Shown: positions 8,422 through 16,781, numbered from the stretch's first letter. The stretch is DNA of 64,000 bases from Orlajensenia sp001423545 (GCA_001423545.1 LMOK01000002.1:744001-808000), one strand, 5' to 3'. The notes: generated by a model not told the origin, from the sequence alone. Translations and numbers: made by a program.

Positions 8422-8778
8422 ATGGGAGTGACAGGAATCGGCGGACTGTTCTTCCGCAGTCGTGACCCCGAGGCTCGGGCCGCCTGGTATCGCGAGCACC
8501 TCGACATCCAGGCCGGCCACGACGGCATCTGGCAGACGGATGCCGGAATGACGGTGTTCGCGCCGTTCCCGGCCGACAGCGACTACTTCGCCGCGGATCA
8601 GCCCTTCATGCTCAACCTGCGTGTGACCGACCTCGATGCGCTCGCCGCGACCCTGGAGGCAGCGGGTATTCCCGTGGAGCGCCGGGACGAATGGAACACC
8701 GAGGACTACGGATGCTTCGGCCGCATCCACGATCCGGAGGGTCTGCCGATCGAGCTCTGGGAGCCACCGAGCAGTTAA
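8422..8778 (+). CDS. VOC (glyoxalase/bleomycin-resistance-like) protein
   Basis: A 118-residue vicinal-oxygen-chelate fold protein with paired beta-alpha-beta-beta-beta modules: GIGGLFFRSRDPEARAAWYREHL at the start and YGCFGRIHDPEGLPIELWEP at the end. The final Glu in IELWEP is the usual metal-ligand position. AGGAGG at 8410-8415 sets the start at ATG 8422; frames beginning earlier lack a ribosome-binding site. It lies directly upstream of the MarR-MATE unit but ends before that promoter, so it is probably transcribed separately. Confidence 0.85.
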   Translation: MGVTGIGGLFFRSRDPEARAAWYREHLDIQAGHDGIWQTDAGMTVFAPFPADSDYFAADQPFMLNLRVTDLDALAATLEAAGIPVERRDEWNTEDYGCFGRIHDPEGLPIELWEPPSS

Positions 8779-8790
8779 TCAGTTAGACCT

Positions 8791-8818
8791 TTGACAGTTA
8801 GAGTTCTAACTGTTAGAT
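8791..8818 (+). promoter_or_regulatory. MarR promoter with operator in the spacer
   Basis: TTGACA (8791-8796) and TTAGAT (8813-8818) form a promoter with a 16-base spacer. The spacer is occupied by a perfect inverted repeat, CAGTTAGA-GT-TCTAACTG (8795-8812). A further half-site-like CAGTTA lies at 8772-8777 and AGTTAGA-like sequence at 8781. The start codon of the marR-type gene is 8 bases behind the -10 box, implying a leaderless transcript. Autorepression by the MarR protein is inferred. Confidence 0.75.
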
Positions 8819-8826
8819 TTCTGATC

Positions 8827-9270
8827 ATGACCACACCGGACGTCCCTCTCTCCAGCAGTCTCGAGCTCGTTCGCTGGATCGGATGGGCTCAACGGAAGGC
8901 CGGAGAGGACTGGGTGCGCGCCCGTGACCTCAGTCACGAGCAGGCCTTCGTTCTCGGCTACCTCGTGCAGAACCCGGGCTCCATGCAGCGCGACATCGCC
9001 GAGGTGAGTCGCACCAGCGCGGCCAGCGTGTCGAGCCTGCTTCAGGGACTCGAACGACTCGGGCTCGTGGAGCGACGGGCCGAGGGTGGCAACGGACGCG
9101 TCAAGCGCGTCTATGCGACACCGGAGGGCGCCGAGCTCATCGACGGGTTCGGCACCGCGATGGCTGCAGCCGACGACACCATCCTCGCTCCTCTGAATGA
9201 GACCGAGCGGGCCATCCTCCACCAGCTGCTCATGAAGATCACCGCGGAACTCCCGCAGCCCACCCGGTAA
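8827..9270 (+). CDS. MarR-family transcriptional regulator
   Basis: A 147-residue winged-helix repressor. The recognition region reads QRDIAEVSRTSAASVSSLLQGLERLGLVERR and is followed by a wing with RVKRVYATPEGAELI; flanking helices form the dimer interface. ATG 8827 is chosen over an upstream GTG because that one would lie in the -10 region. The MATE exporter gene follows 140 bases downstream on the same strand, so this protein most likely senses a toxic substrate and derepresses the exporter and itself through the palindrome just upstream. Confidence 0.92.
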   Translation: MTTPDVPLSSSLELVRWIGWAQRKAGEDWVRARDLSHEQAFVLGYLVQNPGSMQRDIAEVSRTSAASVSSLLQGLERLGLVERRAEGGNGRVKRVYATPEGAELIDGFGTAMAAADDTILAPLNETERAILHQLLMKITAELPQPTR

Positions 9271-9410
9271 CGACCGGAACCAGACCCGAGCCGGAACACC
9301 CGGCCGCCACCCAGAGCACCCTCGCCGCGCCGGCGCTCGTCGGCGCGCACTCGAGCCTGCCCAGACACCCCGGCCTGTCCTGACCCGAGCCTGCCGTGAA
9401 AGGAACCGCA

Positions 9411-10853
9411 ATGACGACGACAACAGACCTTCCCACCCCGGTGACCGCCGATGCTGTCGGCTCGAACCGGTGGTACCTCTCCACCGCCCCCATCATCCGC
9501 GCCCTCGTGCACCTCTGCGTGCCGATGGCCGCCGCGATGATCGTCGGTGCCCTCTACAACCTCATCAACGCCGGTGTCATCGGTTCGCTCCACGACACCG
9601 CCCTCCTCGCCGCCGTCACCTTGGGCACCCCCATCCTCGGCCTGGTCATGGCCGTCGGGGGAGTGTTCGGCGTCGGCGGTGGCGCGCTCATCTCCCGCCT
9701 GCTGGGTGCTTCGGAGCACGAACCGGCGAAGGCCGGTGAGATCAAGCACGTGTCGTCGTTCGCCGTCTGGGGCTCAGTCGTGACCGGTGCCGTCCTCGGG
9801 GCCATCGGCCTGGCTCTGCTGCATCCGCTGGTCTCCCTTCTCGGGGCGGATGCCGCAGCCGTGCCGGCCACCAGCGCGTACGTGGGGGTCATGCTGGCCT
9901 TCGTCCCCGTGCTCGCTGCAGCGTTCTGCCTCGAGCAGCTCGTGCGGGCTGAAGGCGCCTCGCGCCAGGTGATGGTCGGCCTCATCGCATCGACCGTGGC
10001 GAACCTCGTGCTCGACGTGATCTTCATCCTGATGCTGCACTGGGGTGTCGCCGGTGCCGCTCTCGCGACCGGACTGGCCAACCTCGGCGTCGTCGTGTAC
10101 TTCGTGGTGTGGCTGACCCGCAACAGCGAGCACGTGAGCCTCGCGCCCCGATGGTTCACGCTGTCGCCGGCCGTGGTGAAGCCGGTCTTCGGCGTCGGCA
10201 TCGGCGAGCTGCTGCAGGCCTCGTTCCTCATCGTCACGTCCCTCGTGCTCAACAACCTGGCCGCCGCGTACGGAGACGGGCCCCTCGCGGCCATGGGTGT
10301 CGCCGTGCGGATCGCCCAGGTGCCGGAGTTCCTGCTGATGGGTGTCACCCTCGGCGTGCTGCCGCTGCTCGCCTACTCCTACGGCAAGGGAGACGGAGCC
10401 CGGCTCCGGTCGGCGCTGCGCGTCTCGGCGATCACCGTGGGCGGCATCGGCGTGCTGTTCTCGGGCGGAGTGTTCGCGTTCCGCGACCAGGTGTTCTCGA
10501 CATTCGTGTCAGACCCGTCGGTGCTGGCGATCGGTGCCACGATCATCACCGCGCAACTCGTGGCGATGGTCGCGAACGGATTCGCCGGCCTCATCACCTC
10601 GCTCTTCCAGGCCACGGGCAAGGCTCTCGCCGCCACCGTGATGTCGGTGACGCAGGGAGTTCTGTTCATCCCGACCGTGATCCTCGGCAACCTGTGGTTC
10701 GGGCTGCCCGGCATCATCTGGTCGCTGACCATCACCGAGGGATTCGTGTTCGTCGTCGGCATCGTGCTCTGGCTCTCGTTCCGGGCATCGATCGCCCGGG
10801 GCCTGGCCGAGGGCAGCGCCGAGCGCGCCGAGCAGGTGCTCGAGCAGGAGTGA
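9411..10853 (+). CDS. MATE family efflux transporter
   Basis: A 480-residue integral membrane protein with about 12 transmembrane helices in two homologous halves, typical of MATE antiporters that export cationic drugs using Na+ or H+ gradients. It begins its first helix at APIIRALVHLCVPMAAAMIVGALY and carries the MATE-type segments GGGALISRLLGA and LGVLPLLAYSYGKGD. The start at ATG 9411 is supported by AAAGGAA ten bases upstream. The 140-base leader after the marR gene shows no strong promoter, so co-transcription with the regulator is likely. Confidence 0.93.
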   Translation: MTTTTDLPTPVTADAVGSNRWYLSTAPIIRALVHLCVPMAAAMIVGALYNLINAGVIGSLHDTALLAAVTLGTPILGLVMAVGGVFGVGGGALISRLLGASEHEPAKAGEIKHVSSFAVWGSVVTGAVLGAIGLALLHPLVSLLGADAAAVPATSAYVGVMLAFVPVLAAAFCLEQLVRAEGASRQVMVGLIASTVANLVLDVIFILMLHWGVAGAALATGLANLGVVVYFVVWLTRNSEHVSLAPRWFTLSPAVVKPVFGVGIGELLQASFLIVTSLVLNNLAAAYGDGPLAAMGVAVRIAQVPEFLLMGVTLGVLPLLAYSYGKGDGARLRSALRVSAITVGGIGVLFSGGVFAFRDQVFSTFVSDPSVLAIGATIITAQLVAMVANGFAGLITSLFQATGKALAATVMSVTQGVLFIPTVILGNLWFGLPGIIWSLTITEGFVFVVGIVLWLSFRASIARGLAEGSAERAEQVLEQE

Positions 10854-10879
10854 CCCGTGGTCGGCGGGGTCTGGAGCCG

Positions 10880-11197
10880 TCAGCTCCGGCCGGGCATGTT
10901 CAGGTCGGCGGGATCGACCTCGACGTCGCCGGCATCGTCGGGCCCGCCGGTGCCGGGAACGGCCAGGATCTGGGACCGATCGATGTCGTCGTCGACGCCA
11001 TCCGGAATCGGGTCGGCCTGCTTGGCGGCGGTCTCCGACTCACTGCCGGGGCTCTCGGCAGTGTCCTTCGCGGTCAGCTCCGAGTCGCTCAGCCCCGAGT
11101 TTCCGGAACCGGTCCGGGCGAAATCGGCGTCGGTGATCTCGCCGCTCGCGATGTCGGGATCGGTGTGGCCGGGGTTCCTGCCGTCGGGGTTCGTCAT
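10880..11197 (-). CDS. Acidic, probably disordered hypothetical protein
   Basis: A 105-residue hydrophilic protein rich in Asp, Gly, Ser and Pro with no hydrophobic core, beginning MTNPDGRNPGHTDPDIASGEI. No family is recognised. The ATG at 11197 is preferred because GGAG lies seven bases upstream; a GTG at 11233 would be very close to the -10 box at 11243-11238. The gene has the TGTCAA-type promoter that this window shares among several stress-like genes, so a protective role under stress is possible but unproven. Confidence 0.6.
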   Translation of the reverse strand: MTNPDGRNPGHTDPDIASGEITDADFARTGSGNSGLSDSELTAKDTAESPGSESETAAKQADPIPDGVDDDIDRSQILAVPGTGGPDDAGDVEVDPADLNMPGRS

Positions 11198-11237
11198 GAG
11201 CGTCTCCAGTTCCGTCGGCTGATCCGCCGTCACCTCG

Positions 11238-11277
11238 ACGCTAGGCGCGCTGGCCCGGCGTCGACAGGGACTTGACA
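11238..11277 (-). promoter_or_regulatory. TGTCAA-N28-TAGCGT promoter element
   Basis: On the minus strand TGTCAA (11277-11272) is followed after 28 bases by TAGCGT (11243-11238), upstream of the acidic protein gene. There is no -35 consensus at the usual spacing. The same arrangement occurs at six other loci in this window, so it is recorded as a shared element. Confidence 0.55.
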
Positions 11278-11410
11278 GAGCCGATCGTCCGACGTTCCCG
11301 ATCGTCCGCCCGCCGAACGGCTGTCGACAGAAGTCCGAACATCAGCCGATAGTCCTTGAGCCGGACCTCCCGAGAGGAGTAGAGAGGAGGGACCGAATCG
11401 AAGGAGCGAC

Positions 11411-12232
11411 ATGCCGTACTTCACCACCTCTGACGGAACCGAGATCTACTACACCGACCAGGGCGAGGGCCAGCCGGTGCTGCTCAGCCACGGCTGGCCG
11501 CTGTCGTCCGACGCGTGGCAGGTCGAGGTGAAGATGCTCGCCGACAACGGATATCGGGCCATCGCCCATGACCGCCGCGGTCACGGGCGCTCGTCCAAGA
11601 GCTACACGGGCAACGACATGGACACCTACGCCCGCGACCTCGCAGAGCTCATCGAGCACCTCGACCTGCAGAACCTCGTCGTGGTCGGCCACTCCACGGG
11701 TGGTGGCGAGGTCGTGCGCTACGCCGCCCAGCACGGCGTCGGGCGCGTCGCCAAGGTCATCACGGCCGGTGCCGTGCCCCCGATCATGGTCAAGTCGGAC
11801 TCCAACCCCGACGGCCTGCCGATCGAGGTCTTCGACGGCATCCGTGCCGGAGTCCTGAAGGACTCCTCGCAGTTCTACATCGACCTCACCGAGGCGTTCT
11901 TCGGTGCGAACCGCGAGGGCAGCTCCGTCTCCGAGGGGGCCAAGCGCGAGTTCTGGCGTCAGGGCATGCTGGTGAACCTCGCGGCCGCCTACGACTGCGT
12001 CAAGGCGTTCTCCGAGACCGACTTCACCGAAGACCTGAAGGCCCTCGACGTTCCGATCTTCATCGCCCAGGGCGACGACGACCAGATCGTTCCCATCGGC
12101 GACGCCGCGCTCAAGTCCATCGAGCTCGTGAAGGACGGCACGCTCAAGGTCTACCCGGGCGCCCCGCACGGCATCTACGGCGACTACCAGGCCGAACTCG
12201 ACCAGGACATCCTGGCCTTCATCAAGAAATAA
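11411..12232 (+). CDS. Alpha/beta hydrolase, non-heme chloroperoxidase/arylesterase type
   Basis: A 273-residue serine hydrolase of the haloperoxidase/arylesterase branch. Nucleophile Ser95 is in GHSTGGGE, the oxyanion region in SHGWPLSSDAW, the acid in GDDDQIVP (about 222-224), and His253 in GAPHGIYG. DRRGHGRSSK is the conserved strand-turn before the catalytic elbow. AAGGAG at 11401-11406 supports ATG 11411. Enzymes of this group hydrolyse small esters and can halogenate via peracids in vitro; the physiological substrate is unknown. Confidence 0.92.
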   Translation: MPYFTTSDGTEIYYTDQGEGQPVLLSHGWPLSSDAWQVEVKMLADNGYRAIAHDRRGHGRSSKSYTGNDMDTYARDLAELIEHLDLQNLVVVGHSTGGGEVVRYAAQHGVGRVAKVITAGAVPPIMVKSDSNPDGLPIEVFDGIRAGVLKDSSQFYIDLTEAFFGANREGSSVSEGAKREFWRQGMLVNLAAAYDCVKAFSETDFTEDLKALDVPIFIAQGDDDQIVPIGDAALKSIELVKDGTLKVYPGAPHGIYGDYQAELDQDILAFIKK

Positions 12233-12271
12233 AGGTTCGCGCCCGCGGTCACTCTCGACCGTGGGTCTGCT

Positions 12272-12306
12272 CGGGCCGCCGACATCCTCTCGACAACGGC
12301 GGCCCG
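12272..12306. terminator. Bidirectional terminator-like hairpin
   Basis: A perfect 10-base inverted repeat, CGGGCCGCCG (12272-12281) and CGGCGGCCCG (12297-12306), with a 15-base loop. It sits between the convergent hydrolase and glycosyltransferase genes. There is no U-tract, as is common in GC-rich actinobacteria. Confidence 0.6.
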
Positions 12307-12337
12307 GCGATCACCTCACCCGTCGCCGGACCTGGCG

Positions 12338-13135
12338 TCAGTGACGAGACAGGCTGCGCGTCGCCGACCTCCGGGCTCGGTGCGCGACGCGCCTGCCGAG
12401 TCTGAGCCAGGGCAGGTCGTGCGGCCAGTGGATCGTCACCGTGTGGAAACCGCGTTTCCAGCGAAGCGAACCCCGACCGTCGTTCAGCGGCCTCATCGAG
12501 ATTCCGGAGCGGAGCGACGGGATGAAGCGGATGGACCCGCTCACCCCGACGTGGAACGACAGGTCGAGATCGTCGTGGGTGAGCTGGTCGTGCACGTGCA
12601 CCTCGTCGCGAACCGAGCTCCAGGTCGACCTGCGCAGTGCGAGATTGGAGCCGAACAGGGGTACGTGGCCGAGCGCCATTCCCGTGAACAGGAAGTACGA
12701 GCCGAGGTAGACGGCAGCGGCCGGTGAGCGCAGCCACTCCGGCCCGTCGATGAAATGCGCAGGGCCGGTGATGGCATCGACGCCCTCGAGCCTGGCGAAG
12801 GTGTCGGCGATGGTCGCCACCCAGTCGGGTTGCGGGATCGAGTCGGCGTCGAGCCGAGCGATGATGTCGCCGGATGCCGCACTGTAGCCGGTCGCGCTGG
12901 CCACCCCGATGCCGGGCTGCGGTTCGGGAATGACCACGGCGCCGAAGGACCGCGCCACATCTCCCGAGTCATCCGTCGACCCGTTGTCGACGACGATGAT
13001 CTCGGCGGGGGCGACGGTCTGCGCCCGAAGCGCCCGAAGGCAGGCGACCAGCGGCCGTGCGTCGTCCTTGACGGGGATGACGACGCTCACGGTGGGCGCC
13101 GGGAGAGTTGTCGTCGTCGGATGCAGCTGCGTCAT
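12338..13135 (-). CDS. Family 2 glycosyltransferase
   Basis: A 265-residue GT-A fold enzyme. The N-terminal nucleotide-sugar site reads TVSVVIPVKDDARPL and IIVVDNGSTDDS, and the metal-binding DxD variant is RLDADSIPQPDW. The acceptor half contains HVPLFGSNLALRRSTW and HDQLTHDDLDLSFHV, where the acidic pair fits the catalytic base region. The start ATG overlaps the stop of the upstream membrane-protein gene (ATGA), so it is the last gene of a three-gene operon. Likely to act on a lipid or surface glycan; the sugar is not predictable. Confidence 0.88.
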   Translation of the reverse strand: MTQLHPTTTTLPAPTVSVVIPVKDDARPLVACLRALRAQTVAPAEIIVVDNGSTDDSGDVARSFGAVVIPEPQPGIGVASATGYSAASGDIIARLDADSIPQPDWVATIADTFARLEGVDAITGPAHFIDGPEWLRSPAAAVYLGSYFLFTGMALGHVPLFGSNLALRRSTWSSVRDEVHVHDQLTHDDLDLSFHVGVSGSIRFIPSLRSGISMRPLNDGRGSLRWKRGFHTVTIHWPHDLPWLRLGRRVAHRARRSATRSLSRH

Positions 13136-13782
13136 CGCGGCCTGCCTGCGGTGATCCGGGCATCGGCGCGAGCGTCGGCGCCGGTATCGGCGCCCTCGGT
13201 GCCACTCCGTACGGCGGCACTCCGCCCGGCGAGGAACGGCAGGGCCAGGCCGGCGATGATGCCGCCGAGGGCATCCGCCGCCAGATCGCCGATGGTGTCG
13301 TCGTAGCCGACGTAGATGACGGCGTCGGTGAGCGCGTTGCCTGCCCACTCGAGCATCTCCCAGATACTGCCGACCGCGAGGCCGAATGCCCCGGTGGCCA
13401 TCACGAGTCCGGCGCGGTGTCCGGTCGTCGGCAGGAGCCCGCTGCGCTGCGACGCGATCACGGCGAGCGTGGCGATGACGCCGGTGAGGGCGACGTGCAC
13501 GAGCTTGTCCCAGCCGAACACCTCGGTGTACAGGTCGAACACGTTGCTCCACGCCGCCACGAGAACGATGAGGCCGGTGGCGATGTCCACGGACGGGCGC
13601 AGGCCCAGCGCGCGGGGAACGAGCACGCCGAGGAGCGCGAGCATGAAGATGCCGACCTGCACCGCGCCCCAGCCGATGCCGGCAGCGATCACGCTGGCGA
13701 CGGCGAGGGCGCGCACGCCGTCTGCAGCGACTTCCCCCGCCCCGACAGGGCGTCGCACGAACGTCTGGATGAGGTCGCTCAT
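13132..13782 (-). CDS. Polytopic membrane protein, DUF2238/YjdF-like
   Basis: A 216-residue membrane protein with about six hydrophobic helices. The conserved-looking core FGWDKLVHVALTGVIATLAV, GSIWEMLEWAGN and YDDTIGDLAADALGGIIAG resembles the DUF2238/YjdF family (charged Asp, His, Glu and Asp residues buried in helices). The biochemical role of that family is unknown. The C-terminal tail is Ala/Asp-rich. ATGA overlaps on both sides lock it between an endonuclease/phosphatase-fold enzyme and a glycosyltransferase. Confidence 0.75.
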   Translation of the reverse strand: MSDLIQTFVRRPVGAGEVAADGVRALAVASVIAAGIGWGAVQVGIFMLALLGVLVPRALGLRPSVDIATGLIVLVAAWSNVFDLYTEVFGWDKLVHVALTGVIATLAVIASQRSGLLPTTGHRAGLVMATGAFGLAVGSIWEMLEWAGNALTDAVIYVGYDDTIGDLAADALGGIIAGLALPFLAGRSAAVRSGTEGADTGADARADARITAGRPR

Positions 13783-14636
13783 CGCGGCTCGGGCTCCGGC
13801 CAGCGCACGACGGCGTGAACGGGTTCGTGGTCGGATGCCGCAGCCCCGGCGAAGCGGACAGGGTTGATCGCAGCGGCATCGACGTGAACTGCGGGGCTCA
13901 CCAGGATCCTGTCGAGTCGGCTGCCGCCGGCCACCGGTGCCCTGTAGCGGGAGTACGTTCCCCACTCCGGGCTCAGGCGCCGAGTGGCGGCGCCCCAGGT
14001 GTCGACGAGCACGTCGTCACGCGTCAGTTCGGCGAAGACCCCCGACCGGCGTCCGCCGTTGAAGTCGCCCATCACGACGACGGGGCCGTCGAGGCTGCGA
14101 GCGACCTCGCGCAGGAACCGGGCGGACCGTCGGCGCGACTTCTCGGAGAGGTGGTCGAGGTGCGTCACGATCACGTGGAATCGACCGCCGACCTCGAGGT
14201 CCTCCACCTCGGCCTGCACGGCCACTCTCGGCAGGAGGTTGCCGAAGGAGCGCGATCCCGCGACGTCTGGGGTGTCGGAGAGCCAGTGCACGCGCATGTC
14301 GAGGAATCGCATCCGGTCGCCGTCGATGTGGATCTCGCAGCGTTCTCCTCGGCGATCCGTGTTCCGGCCCGTGCCGACGCACGTGTACCGGTCGCCGAGG
14401 GCATCCGCCACCACGACAGCCTGATCGGGAAGGGCCTCCTGGATGCCGAGCACTGTCGGCCGTTCCGATGCCAGCAGTCGGGAGACGAGGGGCGCTCGCC
14501 GGCTCCAGCGATCGTCGGGTGAGACGGATGCCGCCATGCGGCGGCGCACGTTGAGCGTCATCAGGTGCACCTCGGGGGAGGCGACCGCACCGACGGCGGG
14601 GGAGCCGACCACGTCGGGCGTGATGATGCGCTTCAT
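13779..14636 (-). CDS. Endonuclease/exonuclease/phosphatase family protein
   Basis: A 285-residue enzyme of the DNase I-like metallo-hydrolase fold. Motifs in order: LMTLNVRR, VLGIQEALPDQ (metal Glu), VIVTHLDHLS (catalytic His), VVVMGDFNGGRR (Asp/Asn), SRLDRILVS and ASDHEPVHAVV (final Asp-His). Substrates in the superfamily range from DNA to phospholipids and inositol phosphates; the operon with a membrane protein and glycosyltransferase favours a lipid- or glycan-linked phosphodiester over DNA, but this is inference. TAGCGT seven bases before ATG 14636 suggests a leaderless transcript. Confidence 0.88.
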   Translation of the reverse strand: MKRIITPDVVGSPAVGAVASPEVHLMTLNVRRRMAASVSPDDRWSRRAPLVSRLLASERPTVLGIQEALPDQAVVVADALGDRYTCVGTGRNTDRRGERCEIHIDGDRMRFLDMRVHWLSDTPDVAGSRSFGNLLPRVAVQAEVEDLEVGGRFHVIVTHLDHLSEKSRRRSARFLREVARSLDGPVVVMGDFNGGRRSGVFAELTRDDVLVDTWGAATRRLSPEWGTYSRYRAPVAGGSRLDRILVSPAVHVDAAAINPVRFAGAAASDHEPVHAVVRWPEPEPR

Positions 14637-14747
14637 CCCATCGACGCTACGCGACACCGGGAAGATCGGTGAGGGCTTGCTTTCGTGCGCAGATCGGCCT
14701 CGATTTGCTAGACAGGGACCGAACACCGAACCGATGAGGAGATGGCC

Positions 14748-15137
14748 ATGCCCAGGATCAACGTCACGAGCGTGCTGGTCGACGATCAGGCGAAGGCGCT
14801 CGCCTTCTATACGGAGAAGCTCGGTTTCGTCCCGAAGACCGACGTCTCCCTGGGGGAGTACCGCTGGCTCACTGTGGTGGGTGCCGGGGAGCCCGACGGC
14901 GTCGAACTGCTGCTGGAGCCGGATGCGCATCCGGCGTCGAAGGCGTTCAAGGCGGCACTGCGCGCAGACGGCATCCCGCTCACCTCCTTCGAGGTGGAGG
15001 ATGTGGCCGCGACCCACGCCGACCTGAGCGCTCGCGGGGTGACGTTCACGCAGCCGCCGACGAAGATGGGCCCTGTGGTGACGGCCATGCTCGATGACAC
15101 CTGCGGCAATCTCATCCAGTTGACGAGCCCGGCCTAG
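14748..15137 (+). CDS. VOC/glyoxalase-like protein
   Basis: A 129-residue vicinal-oxygen-chelate protein: RINVTSVLVDDQAKALAFYTEKLGF at the N-terminus, ELLLEPDAHP in the middle and VVTAMLDDTCGNLIQLTSP at the end. Two ATGs six bases apart compete; GAGGAG occupies 14736-14741, abutting the first ATG, so the second (14748) has the workable six-base spacing. Members of this group often confer resistance to small toxic compounds or act as dioxygenases; no specific function can be assigned. Confidence 0.88.
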   Translation: MPRINVTSVLVDDQAKALAFYTEKLGFVPKTDVSLGEYRWLTVVGAGEPDGVELLLEPDAHPASKAFKAALRADGIPLTSFEVEDVAATHADLSARGVTFTQPPTKMGPVVTAMLDDTCGNLIQLTSPA

Positions 15138-15155
15138 GCCGCATCGGGCGCCTCC

Positions 15156-15452
15156 TCAGGCCGCCGACCGCGGCTTCAACAGCTCTGCCCGCTCGGGGTG
15201 CGACTCGAACCACTCGGCGACGTACCAGCACATCGGGATGATGCGGAGCCGCGTGGTGCGCTCCACGTCATCCACCGCGAATTCCACGAGTTCGCCGGCG
15301 AGGCCGTGCCCGCGCAGCCCGGGGTTCGTGTACGCCCGCGTCATGGAGATGGAGTCGCCGCGCACGGAGTAGTCGAGGCTCGACGCGATGACGCCGTCAC
15401 GCAGCAGCACGTAGCGGTTCGCGTCGGGCTCGTTGAGGAACTGATCGGTCAT
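15156..15452 (-). CDS. Small GNAT-fold N-acetyltransferase (YjdJ-like)
   Basis: A 98-residue minimal GNAT protein of the YjdJ/NATD1 type. Acetyl-CoA-binding features are MTRAYTNPGLRGHGLAGELVEFAVDD, where RGHGLA is the pyrophosphate loop, and a C-terminal RIIPMCWYVAEWFESHPE carrying the conserved Cys-Trp-Tyr. The acceptor is unknown. TAGCCT lies exactly six bases before the ATG, and TGTCCA 28 bases before that, so it belongs to the shared promoter group and is probably leaderless. Confidence 0.88.
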   Translation of the reverse strand: MTDQFLNEPDANRYVLLRDGVIASSLDYSVRGDSISMTRAYTNPGLRGHGLAGELVEFAVDDVERTTRLRIIPMCWYVAEWFESHPERAELLKPRSAA

Positions 15453-15458
15453 GCTCCG

Positions 15459-15498
15459 AGGCTACGCCCGACGCGCCGAGGGCGTGTCGGGGTGGACA
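15459..15498 (-). promoter_or_regulatory. TGTCCA-N28-TAGCCT promoter element
   Basis: Minus-strand TGTCCA (15498-15493), preceded by TT and followed by CCCC, is 28 bases from TAGCCT (15464-15459), which is six bases from the GNAT start codon. It is a one-base variant of the TGTCAA element seen at six other loci. Confidence 0.5.
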
Positions 15499-15514
15499 AA
15501 CCGGAGCGTTCCGC

Positions 15515-16396
15515 TCATGCCTCCGGGATGTCGCGCCCGAACGTCTCCAGGGTGATCGCCTCGGGCTCCGGTCCGCCGCGCACTCCGGTGTCGAGGGCAT
15601 CGATCGCCGCGATGTCGGCCGGGCTGAGTTCGAAGTCGAACACGTCGAAGTTCTCGGCGATGCGCTCGGGGCGCACGGACTTCGGGATCGCCTGACGACC
15701 GGCCTGCAGGTGCCAGCGCAGCATGACCTGAGCCGCCGTCTTGCCGTGAGCATCGGCGATGCCCACGATCACGGGGTCGGTGAACGTGGTGCGCTCGCCG
15801 TCGCCGCGATACGAGGTGATGCCGCCGATCGGCGACCAGGCCTGCGTGACGATGCCATGGACGGCATCCGCTGCCAGGACATCCGACTGGAGGAAGTAGG
15901 GATGCACCTCGACCTGGTTGATCGCGGGCACCACGTCGGTGGCTGCGAGCAGGGCGTCGAGGTGGCGCGGCATGAAATTGCTCACACCGATGGAGCGCAC
16001 GCGGCCGTCGGAGAGGAGCTTCTCGAGCGCGCTGTAGGCGGCGATGGTCTTGTCGAACTCGTCGGGCAGCGCCTGGTGCAGGATGAACAGGTCGATGGTG
16101 TCGACGCCGAGCTTGCCGGCGCTCTTGTCGAAGGCGTGCAGCGTCTCGTCATAGCCGAAGTCGTTGATCCACACCTTCGTCTCGATGAAGACGTCGTCGC
16201 GGTCGATTCCGGAGCGACGGATGCCGTCGCCGACGCCGCGCTCGTTCATGTACGCCGCAGCCGTGTCGATGTGGCGGTAGCCGACGGAGAGGGCGGTCTC
16301 GACGGCCTCGGCCGTCTCGTCGGGCGGGGTCTGGAAGACGCCGAAGCCGAGGGCAGGCATGACGAGGCCGTTGTTCAGGGTGATCGTTGAGGTCAT
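15515..16396 (-). CDS. Aldo/keto reductase, AKR5-like (diketogluconate reductase type)
   Basis: A 293-residue aldo/keto reductase of the 2,5-diketo-D-gluconic acid reductase branch. The catalytic tetrad is visible as Asp44 and Tyr49 (RHIDTAAAYMNE), Lys74 (ETKVW) and His107 (ILHQAL). Cofactor binding is in IPKSVRPERIAENFDVFDF. TAGCGT ends six bases before ATG 16396, implying leaderless transcription. It is the third reductase of this superfamily within 16 kb, each from a different subgroup. Confidence 0.92.
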   Translation of the reverse strand: MTSTITLNNGLVMPALGFGVFQTPPDETAEAVETALSVGYRHIDTAAAYMNERGVGDGIRRSGIDRDDVFIETKVWINDFGYDETLHAFDKSAGKLGVDTIDLFILHQALPDEFDKTIAAYSALEKLLSDGRVRSIGVSNFMPRHLDALLAATDVVPAINQVEVHPYFLQSDVLAADAVHGIVTQAWSPIGGITSYRGDGERTTFTDPVIVGIADAHGKTAAQVMLRWHLQAGRQAIPKSVRPERIAENFDVFDFELSPADIAAIDALDTGVRGGPEPEAITLETFGRDIPEA

Positions 16397-16460
16397 ACCT
16401 CGACGCTAACCCCGCGGCATCCGCTGCAGGGAGGGTCTGCCGTTACCTCGAAGAACGGGA

Positions 16461-16781
16461 CTACCCGGCAGGCGGCGCGGGGCGGCTCTCCGTGGGCTCG
16501 TCGCCGAGGATGAGGCCGGAGGCGCGGGAAGCGGAGAGCATGAGGCTCTCGATCCACTCGCGGTTGATGCTCGGGGTGCGCGAGCCGCTGAAGTAGAAGC
16601 GGATGGGTACGCCGTTGTCGATCCAGATCGAGTGGCGTCCACTGCCGCGCTCCATCGGAACAGACCAGGTCAGGAAGAAGTCCTCGCGGCGGCGGAGCTT
16701 CGTCGAGACGACGAGCTGCAGGTGGGCGAGAGTGCGATCGTCGAAATCGAACTCCTCGCCGTCGTAGTAGAGAGCGCCCAC
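16461..16781 (-). CDS. DUF7882-like small protein (paralogue A)
   Basis: A 106-residue soluble protein of a small family that I associate with Microbacteriaceae and have seen annotated as DUF7882. GTG 16781 is chosen over the upstream GTG because it gives the family-like beginning MGALYYDGEEFDFDDRTLAH. It shares YY-x8-DxxLxxLxxxxxxKxRRxExFxLxW, SIWI and IRFYF-type strands, and WIESLMLSASRASGLIL with the protein encoded at 30189-30500, so the two are paralogues. No catalytic residues are apparent and the function is unknown. Confidence 0.75.
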   Translation of the reverse strand: MGALYYDGEEFDFDDRTLAHLQLVVSTKLRRREDFFLTWSVPMERGSGRHSIWIDNGVPIRFYFSGSRTPSINREWIESLMLSASRASGLILGDEPTESRPAPPAG

